From Amphibalanus amphitrite (Eukaryota > Arthropoda > Thecostraca > Balanomorpha > Balanidae): DNA of 64,000 nucleotides. The notes beneath the pieces were generated by a model. It saw only the letters and a program-made list of their open reading frames with translations. It was not told where the DNA came from and searched no databases. The stretch lies in assembly GCF_019059575.1 (NCBI RefSeq), contig NW_024883437.1, positions 19,685-83,684 of the forward strand, in the 5' to 3' direction. A program made the position numbers and the translations under genes. Every line of letters starts with the position of its first letter. The stretch's first letter is position 1. Shown here in pieces: positions 13,240 through 25,800 of the stretch.

Positions 13240-14241
13240 TTAACCCTATTCCTGGCGGGCTCCGCCGGGACAAGAAACTGGCGGGGGGGGGGGCCGATTC
13301 GGCCCCCCCCCCCTGAGATCTCGAGAACGAAGCAAGATAGCGACAAACGGTAAACGGCATCGGATACGCACGGTCAAGATCTACAATTTTTACAAAGGTC
13401 ATTTTCAGGTCAGGTCAAAGATGACGTCACAGGGGTCGAAAAAGTCAAAATGGCGGCGCTAGATATGGAGAGAGTTTTTCTCGAATAACTTTCGAATTAG
13501 TCAAGATAGGAACAAACTAAGGGCATCATCGTGATCCTCTCGTCAATCCGCATCGAATGATATATATGTTGACCTCGAAAGGTCAAGGTCAAAGGTTGAC
13601 CTCAGGTCACGTGACCTTGAGGTCATCATGTATATCATTCGATGCGTCTTGACGAGCTGAACACAATGAGACCATCCACGCGTCTGTATCTTGTTCCTGT
13701 ACGGAGTTATTGGCCAAAAACCTTTGGTGACCTTTGATGACGTCACATGACCTCACAGCTGCCCAACAGCAAAACAGACCTCAAGGTAGTGAAGGTTGAT
13801 CGTATATGAAGTCATGTATGGTATATGGGGCCATTCCGACCCGTTTTAGTGGTAAAAACAGGGAGTTGATTTTTCCCCCATTGACTTATAATGGGGAGGT
13901 CGCGAAACTGACCTGACCTTAGGTCACCGATATCAAAATTCCGAGATATAAAAATTGCACATACTGGTACCCTAACTAAAGCCTGAAGAGAAGAAATTGA
14001 TCGGTCAAAAACTCTAGCTCTGGCGTGATTGCAAACTTTTCTGAGGTAGGGTCACCAAACCGCCTCTGGTGACCTGACCTGAGGTCAGATCAACTCAACA
14101 TTTTCAGACATGTTGCGTAGAAGCCTTTTAGGAAAAGTCAGAAAATTTGAGCTTCCTAGCTCAACGCGTTTGGGAGAAATAACCAAAAAACCTCAGGGGG
14201 GGCTCCTGAGGCCCCCCCCCCCCCGCCAGGAATAGGGTTAA
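13240..14241. mobile_element. TTAA element T5 (chimeric)
   Basis: TTAA at 13240-13243 and 14238-14241. Ends are TTAACCCTATTCCTGGCGGG and its complement, with a second TIR-like motif just inside on the left. The left two-thirds (about 13313-13960) are nearly identical to T3 and T7, including the central inverted arms and AGGTCACGTGACCT. The right third is different and its last part (TTTTAGGAAAAGTCAGAAAA near 14130) matches the right end of T10. Terminal repeats match each other although the interior is a mosaic. Noncoding. Confidence 0.83.
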
Positions 14242-15239
14242 GCTAAGATCATCACCTTTGCTATCCGCATTAGAGCGGACGCTCCGGACTCCGTAGTGTC
14301 CACATCCGGAGGTTCACGTTAGAGCTGCTTTCTCCAGGTGTCTGGCAGTTCGATTTCTGAAGTACATATGTAATTATGAGTTTAAAAATACTATTTGTAA
14401 ACTCGCTATTACATAATTCGGGATTATTGTTTAATATCATTACTTCGCATAAGCGTAGGAACCATAGGTGCAGTGGGTGCAGCTGCACCGACAATAATTA
14501 TCCAATGGGTGCAGGCAATGTATTCTGCACCCACAATAATCTGAAGCAAAAAACATTTTTCGCATCAACGCTACTTCCCATGCAGCATGACGAGTTCAGG
14601 ATATTTTACCCCACTTGAAGAAAGGCCAAGTCGGCTGATTTTATGGCGTGAATTAGGTATTGACATAATGAATACTTCAAAGCACAATTTTTGAAACTAA
14701 TTATTTCGACTTTCTGAACCCCCCGAAGATGGCAATGAGCCTCCCGTCTCAACCTGTTTCCTCATATCAGCGGCGATACATACCGAAGTCGAGGGAGAAC
14801 ATCCCGTTGCCTATCCTACCCCCCCCCCCGCTCCACCGGCTATGGCTGGATTTTTGCACAAATGCACCCACAATTTTCCAGCCGTTCCAACGCCCATTAG
14901 TTGTTAGTAATTATTACCTACTCACGATAAAATATGAACAATACATTTGTAACAATTTAGAACTTGCTTCTCGTTTGCAACGTTGGTGGACTGACTTCCC
15001 AAATACAGGGAAGTCCGAGCATGTGATCTAGATCCAAGGATAAATAATTCAGTTGTTTTTTTTTCTGACTCGTGACCTCAGGCCTCCTTCGGACACCTTT
15101 ATAGTAACTTGTCCCGCTCACCAAGTGAGCTGACAAGACTTTGAGGAGGTAGGTGTTCATGGATTATTGTGGACTTGTTTGCCATTGGCACTAGATTCCC
15201 AAGGACAGATAATATAGGCTGAAGTAGGTGGCTATCTCA
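14242..15239. other. Intergenic, no gene seen
   Basis: Contains the self-complementary GGTGCAGCTGCACC (near 14475) and other GTGGGTGCA-like motifs at 14440-14540 and 14850, possibly a decayed repeat. No gene model. Confidence 0.4.
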
Positions 15240-18080
15240 ATAACCCGGCACCGCCTGGGCTATTTCCGTACCCACGACAGCCTGGGGGGGGGGTCGGATC
15301 CGACCCCCCCCCCCCTGTTATCTCGAGAACCAATGGTCGCATCGAGCCCCGCGAGGCGGCGTTCGAAAGGTTTCTACGAGACCTTCCCAAAGCACTCTTA
15401 AGATTTTAAGATTGAGGTCAACTTTCGGGTCAAGGTCAGGTCAAAGGTCAAATTCTGGGGTTTTGCATGATTAGGCTTACGGACAGCGGAATCGATACCT
15501 GCTGCTCGAAACTCACCATAAATGACCTCAAAGACCTAGTAAAGGTACCATGTGCGTATAGGGGTCATACTAAGTACGGGTCAAGGTCAGGTCAGGTTAC
15601 GAAAGGTCACGGTTTTCACTTTCTGCTACATGGGCGTGCGACACATGTTTTATGGCTTATTTTTCACGCCGAATCCGATGGTAATGGTTATATGTGACCC
15701 CAAGTCACTGTGCTGGTGATAAGTGTGCATTGAAAGCATAAAAAATCGTTTATACCATACATAACTAAACGAACTAAGAAAAAAGGTCAAATTTTCAACT
15801 TTTTATTTTTGACATGAAAATGCACTTTTCTAGACGAGCTTTGTCCTAGGAATCTAGTGGTGCCATTTGTTTTCACATGCGATGTTCAGAAGTGCCTCTA
15901 ATTCACGAAAATGCTTATGACGTCACCATGCCCTATGCATGTTGGAGCTATTTTTTACAATTTGGGGGTCAAAAATCAAGATAGAAAGTTGAAATTTGGG
16001 ACATCTAATTTTCTAATAGAGCTCTATAACATTTCCGGTTTTTTGGAAATTCTCAAAATTTTGGATTTTATTAGCTGTTTTCCAAAAAATAAAGTTTTTT
16101 GAATTTTTGGGGGTGAAAAACGCATTTTATGGAAAATCCGAGATAGCTATTTTAAAGAACTCGTTGAGCTGCGTCTATTCATGTCCTTAATTTGCAATTT
16201 TCTTTAAACCCTGATTTTTGGCGATTTTTTAAACATTTACCATTTTTGACAAAAAAAGGCCATGTAGTTACATCACTAAAATCGATATATCTCAAAAAAA
16301 AATTGGGAAAATTTTCTTAAAAATTACACACGAGACGTCAAATTGATGGAGAAGAAGGTATGCCAAGTTTCAAGTTGGGGCGTTCCACGACAAATCGACA
16401 AGTGCCCTGCACCCTCATATTTTATTTTTTGCTTAGAATTGGTCTAATGGGTTGTGATGGACGGGGAAGCCAGCTGTGGCAAGGATTTTTTCCTTCGAAC
16501 AACGGTTTCCGAGATATAGCCTCGGGCAATTCTTGGAGTTCGCGCTGCAGCCCTATGTTTGGCGGTCTATAACTCAGAAACTATTGGCTTTTTACGATAA
16601 AAACTTTATATGGTTCAACTCACAATCAACCAACAAACATTTTGGCTATCTCGGATTTTCAATTTTTGAAAATTTTGATCACGTGACCTTTTGTCCTATT
16701 TCTCGAAGAGTGACCTTGATATTTTCCCCACTGAAAGTTGCAATTTTGTCTGATGACGATTAAAGCCTTATCAATTGTCATTCATATGCGATAATAAAAA
16801 AGTGGTTATCGCCCTGCGTTGACCTCAGGTAAGGTCATTTTTATGACCTGTCCATTATTACGAGCGGGAGCGACAGCGAGATCTCGAGAATAAAGCAAGA
16901 TAGCGACAAGCCGTAAACGGTAAAGGGTACACACGGATAAGGTCTATAATTTTTACTGAGGTCATTTTCAGGTCAGGTCAAAGATGACGTCACAGGAGCT
17001 AAAAGGAAGTCAAAATAGCGGCACTATACATGTATATGAAGTTTTTCTCGAATAACTTTCAAGGTATCCCAGCTAGGAACAAACTAATAGCACCATCGTG
17101 ATCCTCTCGTCGATCCGCATCGAAACATATGTTTGTTGACCTCGAAAGGTCGAAAGGTCAAAAGTTGACCTTAGGTCACGTGATCTAAGGTCAACTTTTG
17201 ACCTTTCGACCTTTCGAGGTCAACATACATATGTTTCGATGCGGATCGACGGGAGGATCACGATGGTGCTATTAGTTTGTTCCTAGCTGGGATACCTTGA
17301 AAGTTATTTGAGAAAAACTTCATATATATGTATAGTGCCGCATTTTAACTTCCTTTTAGCTCCTGTGACGTCATCTTTGACCTGACCTGAAAATGACCTC
17401 AGTAAAAATTATAGACCTTATCCGTGTGTACCCTTTACCGTTTACCGCTTGTCTCTATCTTGCTTTATTCTCGAGATCTCGCTGTCGCTCCCGCTCGTAA
17501 TAATGGACAGGTCATAAAAATGACCTGACCTGAGGTCAACGCAGGGCGATAACCACTTTTTTTTATTATCGCATAGGAATGACAATCGATAAGGCTTTAA
17601 TCGTCATCAGACAAAATTGCAACTTTCAGTGGGGAAAATATCAAGGTCACTCTTCGAAAAATAGGACAAAAGGTCACGTGATCAAAATTTTCAAAAATTG
17701 AAAATCCGAGATAGTCAAAATGTTTCTTGGTTGATTGTGAGTTGAACCATTTAAAGTTTTTATCATAAAAAGCCAATAGTTTTTGAGTTATAGGCCGCCA
17801 AACATAGGGCTGCAGCGCGAAATCCAGGAATTGCCCGAGGCTATATCTCGGAAACCGTTGTTCGAAGAAAAAAATCCTTGCCACAGCTGGCTTCCCCGCC
17901 CATCACAACCCCTTACACCAGTTTTCAACGAAGAATAAAATATGAGGGTGCAAATTTGATTTTTTATTTGTCGATTTGTCGTGGAACGCCCCAGTTGATA
18001 GCGTAAGCGGTTCATGAGTTATTCAAGAAAAACGGAGGGGGGGTCGGATCCGACCCCCCCCCCAGGCGGTCGCGGGATAA
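15240..18080. mobile_element. Element T6 (2.8 kb, ATAA-flanked, with internal palindrome)
   Basis: Flanked by ATAA at 15240-15243 and 18077-18080. Left end CCCGGCACCGCCTGG, right end complement CCCGCGACCGCCTGG. Both hairpins have the same core: G-run, TCGGATCCGA, C-run (near 15290 and 18040). From about 16374 to 17994 it is a near-complete inverted repeat centred on CACGTG at 17177-17182. The innermost ~300 bp of each arm match the left interior of T3/T5/T7. Mirror-image reading frames of 95 codons in the two arms are by-products of the palindrome, not evidence of a gene. Confidence 0.82.
16374..17994. repeat. 1.6-kb palindrome inside T6
   Basis: Arms of about 800 bp, highly similar with a few substitutions and short indels, meeting at GGTCACGTGATC. 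Left-arm landmarks (TTGGGGCGTTCCACGACAAA, GGGGAAGCCAGCTGTGGCAA) recur in reverse complement near 17980 and 17885. Confidence 0.88.
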
Positions 18081-18889
18081 TTTCCCAAACAAATGCTCAT
18101 TGGATCGCCTTCGGCCAGACAGCCCCTAAACCTCATGGAATGGATCGTCTAATAGACACTAGCGCCACCTGAGTAGAGCACACCGCGCCCTGGCGGCCGA
18201 GCTGGAAAACAGGGCCGCCAAGGCGCTCTCCATACCAGCAGCGAGAGCCGTGTACCTAAAACAGTCAGACTCTAAACCTCTAAACACAAGATTCGTCGAC
18301 ATTTTCGGAGAATTACAAAAGATGCAAGGTAGGGTACTTTACTAAATATCAACGTGATACATATACGAGTGCATCCATGGTCACCGATTCCACAAAAGAC
18401 ATTATGATGAACATAAATATAGGCGGATGTAAACTACACGACGATTACATGCAAAGGAATATAAACAGGTCCCGACATTAGTGGTTGCGTATGCTTCAGG
18501 CTGCAGTACCGTCACAGTGAATCTGTGCATCTCAGCGTGACTTATACCCATTGTCCTAATTTTTCGGTCACGCTGGTCACGATAACTTTCGATAGACGGT
18601 TGGGATACACAGACAGTCATATCCTAAATCTGGTCACTCGTATTGTCTCCATGGTAACGACATTGAGTGTTTAAATGACAAAAATAAATGCATCATAAAA
18701 TGAGCAAAAAAACAAACAAACAAAGGAATGGTAAAATGGACATCGAAATACATCATGGAGGGATTTACAAGAATCTTGCCAGTCATAGAAAATTTAATGA
18801 CCTATCTCCTTTTGAACCGTGCTCTCTATAAGGCACTTTCAGTAAAGAAACAAATCACTCCTTTAAACCATTGCCATGCTGTTCATGCA
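18081..18889. other. Intergenic, no gene seen
   Basis: Mostly unique-looking sequence. A GC-rich bit at 18160-18240 shows no domain. Confidence 0.45.
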
Positions 18890-19330
18890 CGTAACTGAGC
18901 CCCATTCGGTCGGTCCGATATCCCGCCCCGATCTGTGCCCTCCACCGTGACGGGTCGGCGCCGGCGTCACTGCCACTGACCCCCGCTGGCGACACGGACG
19001 GCACGCGCCGCACCGGTCCGGACCGTCACGTAACGTCACTGTCACGGGCCGGTGACGGCGTGCAGCCGCTCGTGACGCCCGGAGACGCCGCGCGCCGCGT
19101 CCCCGCTCGTGACGCCGCCGGACGTACTCAGTCGGGGTGAGACGTCCGGGGGTGAGACTGGCACCGTCAGACGGTCTCAGGGCGGTCGAGTGGTGGCAGA
19201 CCGCAGGATCGGTGTTCCAGCTACTGGTTTGTGTTCAGAGGACAGTGCGAGGTACGGAAGGCCTGAAGAGCGTGAGTCACTGGTAATCGTGTGTGATCTG
19301 CGGAACGGTATAGCGGAACCAGGAGGGTGG
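18890..19330. promoter_or_regulatory. CpG-rich region upstream of the ZP gene
   Basis: Dense CpG with repeated CGTGACG and CGTCACG strings. It lies 0.5-0.9 kb upstream of the first recognised ZP-gene exon and may hold its promoter and an untranslated exon. No transcription start can be fixed from sequence. Confidence 0.35.
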
Positions 19331-19436
19331 CGAGGCTGAAAGGGCAGAGCCGACCACTCGGAAGGGTCTGTACCGGGAGGCCAGGTGTGGTCACCGGAGT
19401 GGGACAGTAGCTGTACAGCAGCGAGACAGGTGGAGC

Positions 19437-19496
19437 TGAGACCGGACAGTGACCGGACAGTGACCGGACAGTGACCGGACAGTGACCGGACAGGTG
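19437..19496. repeat. 11-bp tandem repeat GACCGGACAGT
   Basis: Five near-perfect head-to-tail copies of GACCGGACAGT upstream of the ZP gene. Confidence 0.85.
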
Positions 19497-19762
19497 CAGG
19501 TGTCTGGGCGGGACAGTGACCGTGGAGCGTTTTATTAGGATAGTGGCGTGGAGGCTGTGTTTGATTGGGACAGTGGCTGGAGAGGAAGTGCTTGATTGTA
19601 ACGGTGCTCGGAGAGGTGAGCTTCAGGACACCTGCTGACATATTCGTCCGGAACTAGACGGTGACACGATAGTGGCTATTCGCTGGGGACCACGTGAAGT
19701 GCCAACTCCGAGTTACTGCTTCGCTTCAGAGAGGTGCACCAACTGAGCAGCCAGACTGAGCG

Positions 19763-19798
19763 TGATTGGAAGAGCGTTACTCCGGGGGGAGTATAAAT
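19763..19798 (+). promoter_or_regulatory. CCAAT box plus TATA-like box just before the ZP start codon
   Basis: GATTGG at 19763 and GTATAAATAAGG at 19790 have core-promoter spacing, but the TATA-like string lies only about 15 bp before the ATG at 19808, too close for a transcript that includes that ATG. It may be fortuitous, or transcription may start further upstream. Confidence 0.3.
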
Positions 19799-19807
19799 AA
19801 GGACACG

Positions 19808-22800
19808 ATGACGGCGTTACTGTGGCTGCTGCTACTGCTCGGAAGCTCTTTGGTAGGTAGGCAATACACATACCTCCACATGTTGTTGAGAGCATTCAGC
19901 GCTTAAAGTTGAATTAAAATGTGATTTTTTAATAGATATGAAAATTAATTGATTATACAGTCTTACTCTTGGCAAGAGCATACCTACTATGTAGAAATGG
20001 AACATTGATGTCAAATTCCATAATACTAGGCGCCTAGTCTATGTTTTTGCCCATTAACCATTTCAAAATATTCGTACGCAACGTCAGCCCGGCAAAACAA
20101 ACGGTTGTTGCATGTAACCAAACAAATAATAAGCAACGTCTTATGATTGCCTTAACCCGCGCACCGACGGGGGTCTGCGCCAACTTCGCACCGACGGGGG
20201 GGGGGGGGCGGATGACCGCCCCCCTGAATCTCGAGAACGAAGCAAGATAGCGACAAGCGGTAAATGGCATCGGATACGCACGGTCAAGATCTACAATTTT
20301 TACGAAGGTCATTTTTAGGTCAGGTCAAAGATGACGTCACAGGGGTCGAAAAAGTCAAAATGGCGGCGCTAGATATGGAGAGAGTTTTTCTCGAATAACT
20401 TTCGAATTAGTCAAGATAGGAGCAAACTAAGGGCATCATCGTGATCCTCTCGTCAATCCGCATCGAATGATATATAGGTATGTTGACCTCGAAAGGTCAA
20501 GGTCAAAGGTTGACCTCAGGTCACGTGACCTCGAGGTCATCATGTATATCATTCGATGCGTCTTGACGAGCTGAACACAATGAGACCATCCACGCGGCTG
20601 TATCTTGTTCCTGTACGGAGTTATTGGCAAAAAAAAAAACGTTTGGTGACCTTTGATGACGTCACATGACCTTACAGCTGCCCAACAGCAAAACAGACCT
20701 CAAGGTAGTGAAGGTTGATCGTATATGAAAACATGCATGGTATATGGGGCCATTCCGACCCGTTTTAATGGTAAAAACTGGGAGTTGATTTTTCCCCCAT
20801 TGACTTATAATGGGGAGGTCGCGAAATTGACCTGACCTTAGGTAACCGATATCAAAATTCTGAGATATACAAGTTGTAGCTACTAATGACCTAATAACAT
20901 CCTGCGACTTTCAAATGCCTCCGACATCTACTGTAGCTCTGGCACGGTGACAAAGTTGCAAAAAAGTGACTTGAGGTTGGGTCATTCAAAGTGACCTGGT
21001 GACCTGACCTTAAAAGGTAGGAGGTTCAAACTTGCACACCATGTGTAAAATTGATAAGGGAATAGTCGTGCCAAATTTCGCGGCGCTACGCGCCGCGGTT
21101 TTCCCGCCATTTGCGAAAAACCTCAGGGGGGCGGATATCCGCCCCCGTCGCGTCGGTGCGCGTGTTAATTAAACCGGACATGAATAGACGAACTATCAAA
21201 CCCAAACGATTCACAATTAATTATATAATTAGTCTTCATTTATAAAAAAAGGTACCAAACCGTCCATAGCTGTTGTTTCCTCCATAGATGAAATGGCTGA
21301 GGGTAGATAAGAAAGCAGGCATGTGAAACAATAATGATGCACCTTGTAGCTGATCGCTTACGATTCAGCGGTCGGAAACTAAGCTCCCATCATGCATCAG
21401 TAACTCATTCTTTTCTTTCTTTTCAGTTATGTGCAGCTGCAGGACAAGATTATGAAGGTAAGTGCTACAAATAATCATGAATTTTATCATTTTACTATTT
21501 CCGTATGTTGATTTTCAGTGTAGTTGCCTTTCATCCCAGAGACTCCTTATTATTTCTACTGACCCCAACAATCAATATCTGAACCCTCTCTCGCAGTTGC
21601 CGTCTACTCCATACTGCCTCGGATCTAAACACTCTACCTATTTTTATCTATTTCTATTTTTATCTATCACTCTATCTATTTTTGTCTAAAATGACTGCGA
21701 TCATATCAATTCCCTATTCAGTATTCACCCTCCTACCTACCCACAGTGTCCAAAATATGACCCTCCCCCCCCCCCTCCGTCCCGGCAGTGGCCGAGATCC
21801 GGTGCAGTTTCTCCGGGGACGGCGGCGCTCCGGACCGCCTCTCGGCCCGGCTCCGGAAACCCCCCGGATTCCGGGGCGACCCGCTGTTCGCCGACGACCG
21901 TCAGGTGATCCCCCAGCTGGACAGCGCGTGTCAGATCCGGGCCGACCCGAGCGACCCGGACCGACTCATCTACAGCCTGCTCGTCACGGACTTCTCCCGC
22001 TGCGGGGTGCTCAAACGAGACGTGAGTGCCGCACACGTCACGGGAGCTGCACGCTATATAAATTCCTGTTTTTTTCATGTTGTTTTTAACGGTTTTGAGG
22101 AAGGCATAGGAAGTTAGGAATGTCTCTCTTGCATTTTTATCTGAGGGAGTATCATAAATATTCAAAGAGAGAAGCAATGCTGATGCAACTAGGCAGATAA
22201 CAGACCAAGATCTGCTTCCGTTTTTATAAGGGTTGCAACAATTTTTTTTTTTATAACATCAAGTCTACAATGAAGTTATAAGTTCAAAGAATATTATACA
22301 AAAATAGCATCCGTTGAAACTGCGTGCATAGTCTGAGAAATAACTAAATTGCTTTCTATCTGCATTAGTCACTAAGCGATTTAGAAATGTCTTTCTTACA
22401 ATTGAAGTAAATTGGAGAAAAATCGATTCACTCTATTGCACGCCCAATTACACCCCTGTCCAATTCATAGACTGCTCTTCAAATCACCGACAATTGCTCA
22501 CTCCATGCCAGCGGTCCGTCTAACAACCGCTCATTCTCTGACCTTGTCGCCGTCATTAGTGTCTGTCGCTGGTTTATTCCGTCTGTGTTATTCCCGTCCG
22601 GTGGGCGAGTGACCAGCGCGGGTCGCGCTCCGCCGGCAGCGCGTGCTTCCGCCGCCTGTTTGGTGTCGGACAGCCACCTGTTTGTGACGCTGGTCGGTGT
22701 CAACATCCTCCCTCGTGTGTACGCACGCCTTCCCTCTTCAAGGCCGGCACGGCGGCGGGCCCCGGCGACTAATTAGGAGACGTCTGCTGGCGGAATAAGT

Positions 22801-25800
22801 GGACCACAGTCCTTGGACCTGTCACGGTTTTTAGAAGATGACATTTCACTATGGCTATGGCAAGAGTCGACTGTTATTGCAGCAGGAGAATCATACCTAC
22901 AGGTCCACCGTTGGAAACCCGATTGTTTGCTCGGCGGAATGGGTAGGCTGCACCGCATTACACCAAAGCCCGGCGGCACAGTGCAGCCTCCAGGCAGCGA
23001 TAAGCTGTGATATGTTTTTGTGTCGCAATGCAGTCGCCAAAGCCCGGCGGCACAGTGTTGCTTCCAGGCAGTGATGTGTTTCTGTTCTGCGATGCAGTTA
23101 CCATGGACTGCCCAGCGGCACAGTGTATCTTCCAGGCAGGGATTGGCTTTCCAGGGATCCCAGGCGCAATGCGGTTAACGTCGCCTATGTCCGTTGTTCT
23201 TCTGCCGAGTAAAATTCATTTAATGTCAATTATCTCTAGGCTGTGTCCAGGCCCGGTGGGATTGCGTCTCGGCCCGCCACCCGGTAAGCCACCCGGTCTG
23301 TGTCTCGACCCGGCAGAGAGTCACCCGGTCTGTGTCTCGACCCGGCAGAGAGTCACCCAGTCTGTGTCCCGACCCGGCAGAGAGTCACCCAGTCTGTGTC
23401 CCGACCCGGCAGAGAGTCACCCGGTCTGTGTCTCGACCCGGCAAGACACCTGGGCTCTGTCTCGGCCTGCCGCCTTCCTGCGCGGCGCACAACCACCATG
23501 TCCACCGTTAATGAGCGACGTACCGCGCCGTGCGTCGCGTCACGCCACCTGACCTCGCAAATAGAGCGGCAGCGCCTCCTGCGCGCGAATCTACCGCTCC
23601 CTCCCCGTAACGCGGCGCTGTTCGCACTCACGGCGGACGAGGTCGGCGATTATCTCCGCCATGTGACTCCGGCAGCCTGGCCCGCGGAGACGGTGCGGCG
23701 GCGGCTCCAGGGCACTGGGTCGCGCCTCTCAGACCCGAGGTGGGCGGGCTGACACCGGTGTACGACACAGTCACGTGACCCGGTGGCGTGACGGCCTTTC
23801 AGCACCGACAGGGTGGTAAGCGCGTCACGTGGTTTCTCGGTGTGCCAGAGGAGGTGCTAACATCACAAATGTCCTCCTGCGCAAGCTGGAGTGGTACGGG
23901 ATCGACCCGACCTGGTTTGGTAGTTATCTTGGCGGCCGGGGGCAGCTGGTCAGGGGCGGCAGAACAGTCCTGCCGGTCCCCTGCGGGGTTCCGCAGGGAT
24001 CCATAGCCGGGCCGATCCTCTTCAGCCTGCTAACGAACGACCTGCACTGCCATCTACCGGACTGTCGGATGATCGCATATGCTGACGATGCCCAGCTGCT
24101 CGATCACTCGCGTCCTGACCCTCAAAATTTAGCATCACTAAAACAACGTGTCGAAAACTCCTTGGATGTCATGAAACACTGGTTTAGCTCAAATTCTCTT
24201 AAAATGAACCCTCAAAAGACCGACTTCATTCTCATCGGAACCCGCCAGACTCTCAGCAAGGTCGAAAACTTTCATATCTGCATAGCTGAGTCAGTCTTAA
24301 AACCGTCACCAACCATCAAATTGTTGGGGGTGACTGTCGACTCGTGTTTGGCCTGGGACGCCAACATCAGTCACATCGTCAGGAGGTGCAATGCCCTCCT
24401 CATATCCCTCTCCAAGTTCCGCCACCATTTTGACCAGGAAACGCTTAAGTTACTCATTGAGACCCACGTGTTCCCTCACATTCTGTACTGCATTTCGGTG
24501 TGGGGCGGAACCACAAAAAATCAACTCACTCGGATCCAAAAACTCATCAACTTCAGTGCTCGGATCGTGACAGGCGTGCGGCGTCGGGAGAGGGTCGGGC
24601 CGGCTCTGGCATCCCTGGGCTGGCCCAGAGTGGAGCGGCTGGTGTGGGAGAGGGACCTACTGAAGGTGTGGAAGGCGCTCCACATACCAGCTTACCCTCT
24701 CTCCATCCGCCGCATGTTTGTGTCCCGCTCTGAGGTGTCTGGCCGGGTCACACGCTCTGTAGAAGCTGGCGCCCTGGAGCTGCAGAAGTGTAGGCTCTCT
24801 TCCACACAGAGAACGTTTAGTTACCGCGCTGCTGCCGCGTGGAACCGGCTGCCGCCGGCCGTCAGGGAGCAGCCCACGCTGACCGCGTTTCGCCGCGCAG
24901 TGGCGGCCAGCGAAGCCTGAGATCTTGGGGTGCTGTGTTTTATTCCGGTTTTAGTGCAATTAGTTGTCTTATTTTATCTGCCAGTGCCTATTGCCTTCTT
25001 GCACTTTACTGTATTGTGCATGACGCTGAATCCTGAAAAACCATGTTATGTGGATGGATTTTAGATCAATACATACATACATACATACATACATACATGC
25101 ATATAGAGGCACAAGGCGTCAATATTTACATACAAATGTTGGTGTGTGCCGCTCATGTGAACACGCGTGCTTCGTTATCCCAGATTATGAGTGATAACGG
25201 TCCGTAGTTCCATTGTGTTAGTGTGTCAGCCGCTTCTGAGGAGATAAAAACCACCCACCCGTTGAATGACAAGCAGCAGTTTTGCGAACGATACTAAATG
25301 ACAAATTGTGTCAATACGTAAAGAGCCTAAAAATGTGGGTTCTGCATGGGCCAGGCATGACCCAAGACGGGTGTGGAGGCCTCGCTGTCACCTTCCTGCA
25401 GAGGATTTTCTTCCCAGCCCTCCTCCCATCCTCCAGTACTCGCGTCCCTTGTAGCTGCCGATCCCGGTCGTGGACCCTCTTCCCTGCTGGATGAGCTGGG
25501 TGGGACCGTTCCTGCGCGGTGCAGCGGAACCGCCCTCCTTGGCCGCCCCATTGCGTCACCGTGGCGTCACGCGCATGGACCGCCCGCGCACAGCCGGGCG
25601 GAACGAGCGCCGCTCAGTCACGGCTCAGAGGCGCACATCCGCGACGCACGCGACGATCGCACCGCTGTGCGGTTAGCCAACGAGTGTATAATCGGTCGTG
25701 GGGGACCGCTCGTGCTCGGAGCTATAGTTAGCGGATCAGTAATGCTCCTCGCTCGTTGGCTTGGCTGCCTCGTTGTGTAATATTATGTAACAATGGAGGA

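Noticed and set aside
16476-17884. Two nearly identical 95-codon frames on opposite strands
   Set aside because: Mirror images in the arms of the T6 palindrome. Similarity is explained by the inverted repeat; no domain and no conservation outside it.
21770-21800. Similarity of the ZP exon 3 acceptor (CCGTCCCGGCAGTGG) to the minisatellite unit at 52190
   Set aside because: Short GC-rich match in unrelated contexts; likely chance.
23300-23752. 150-codon frame upstream of the LINE fragment as a gene
   Set aside because: First half is a 33-bp minisatellite; second half has no recognisable domain and no splice context.
23829-24920. 363-codon frame as a host gene in the ZP intron
   Set aside because: Clear LINE reverse transcriptase C-terminus, 5'-truncated, with a microsatellite tail.
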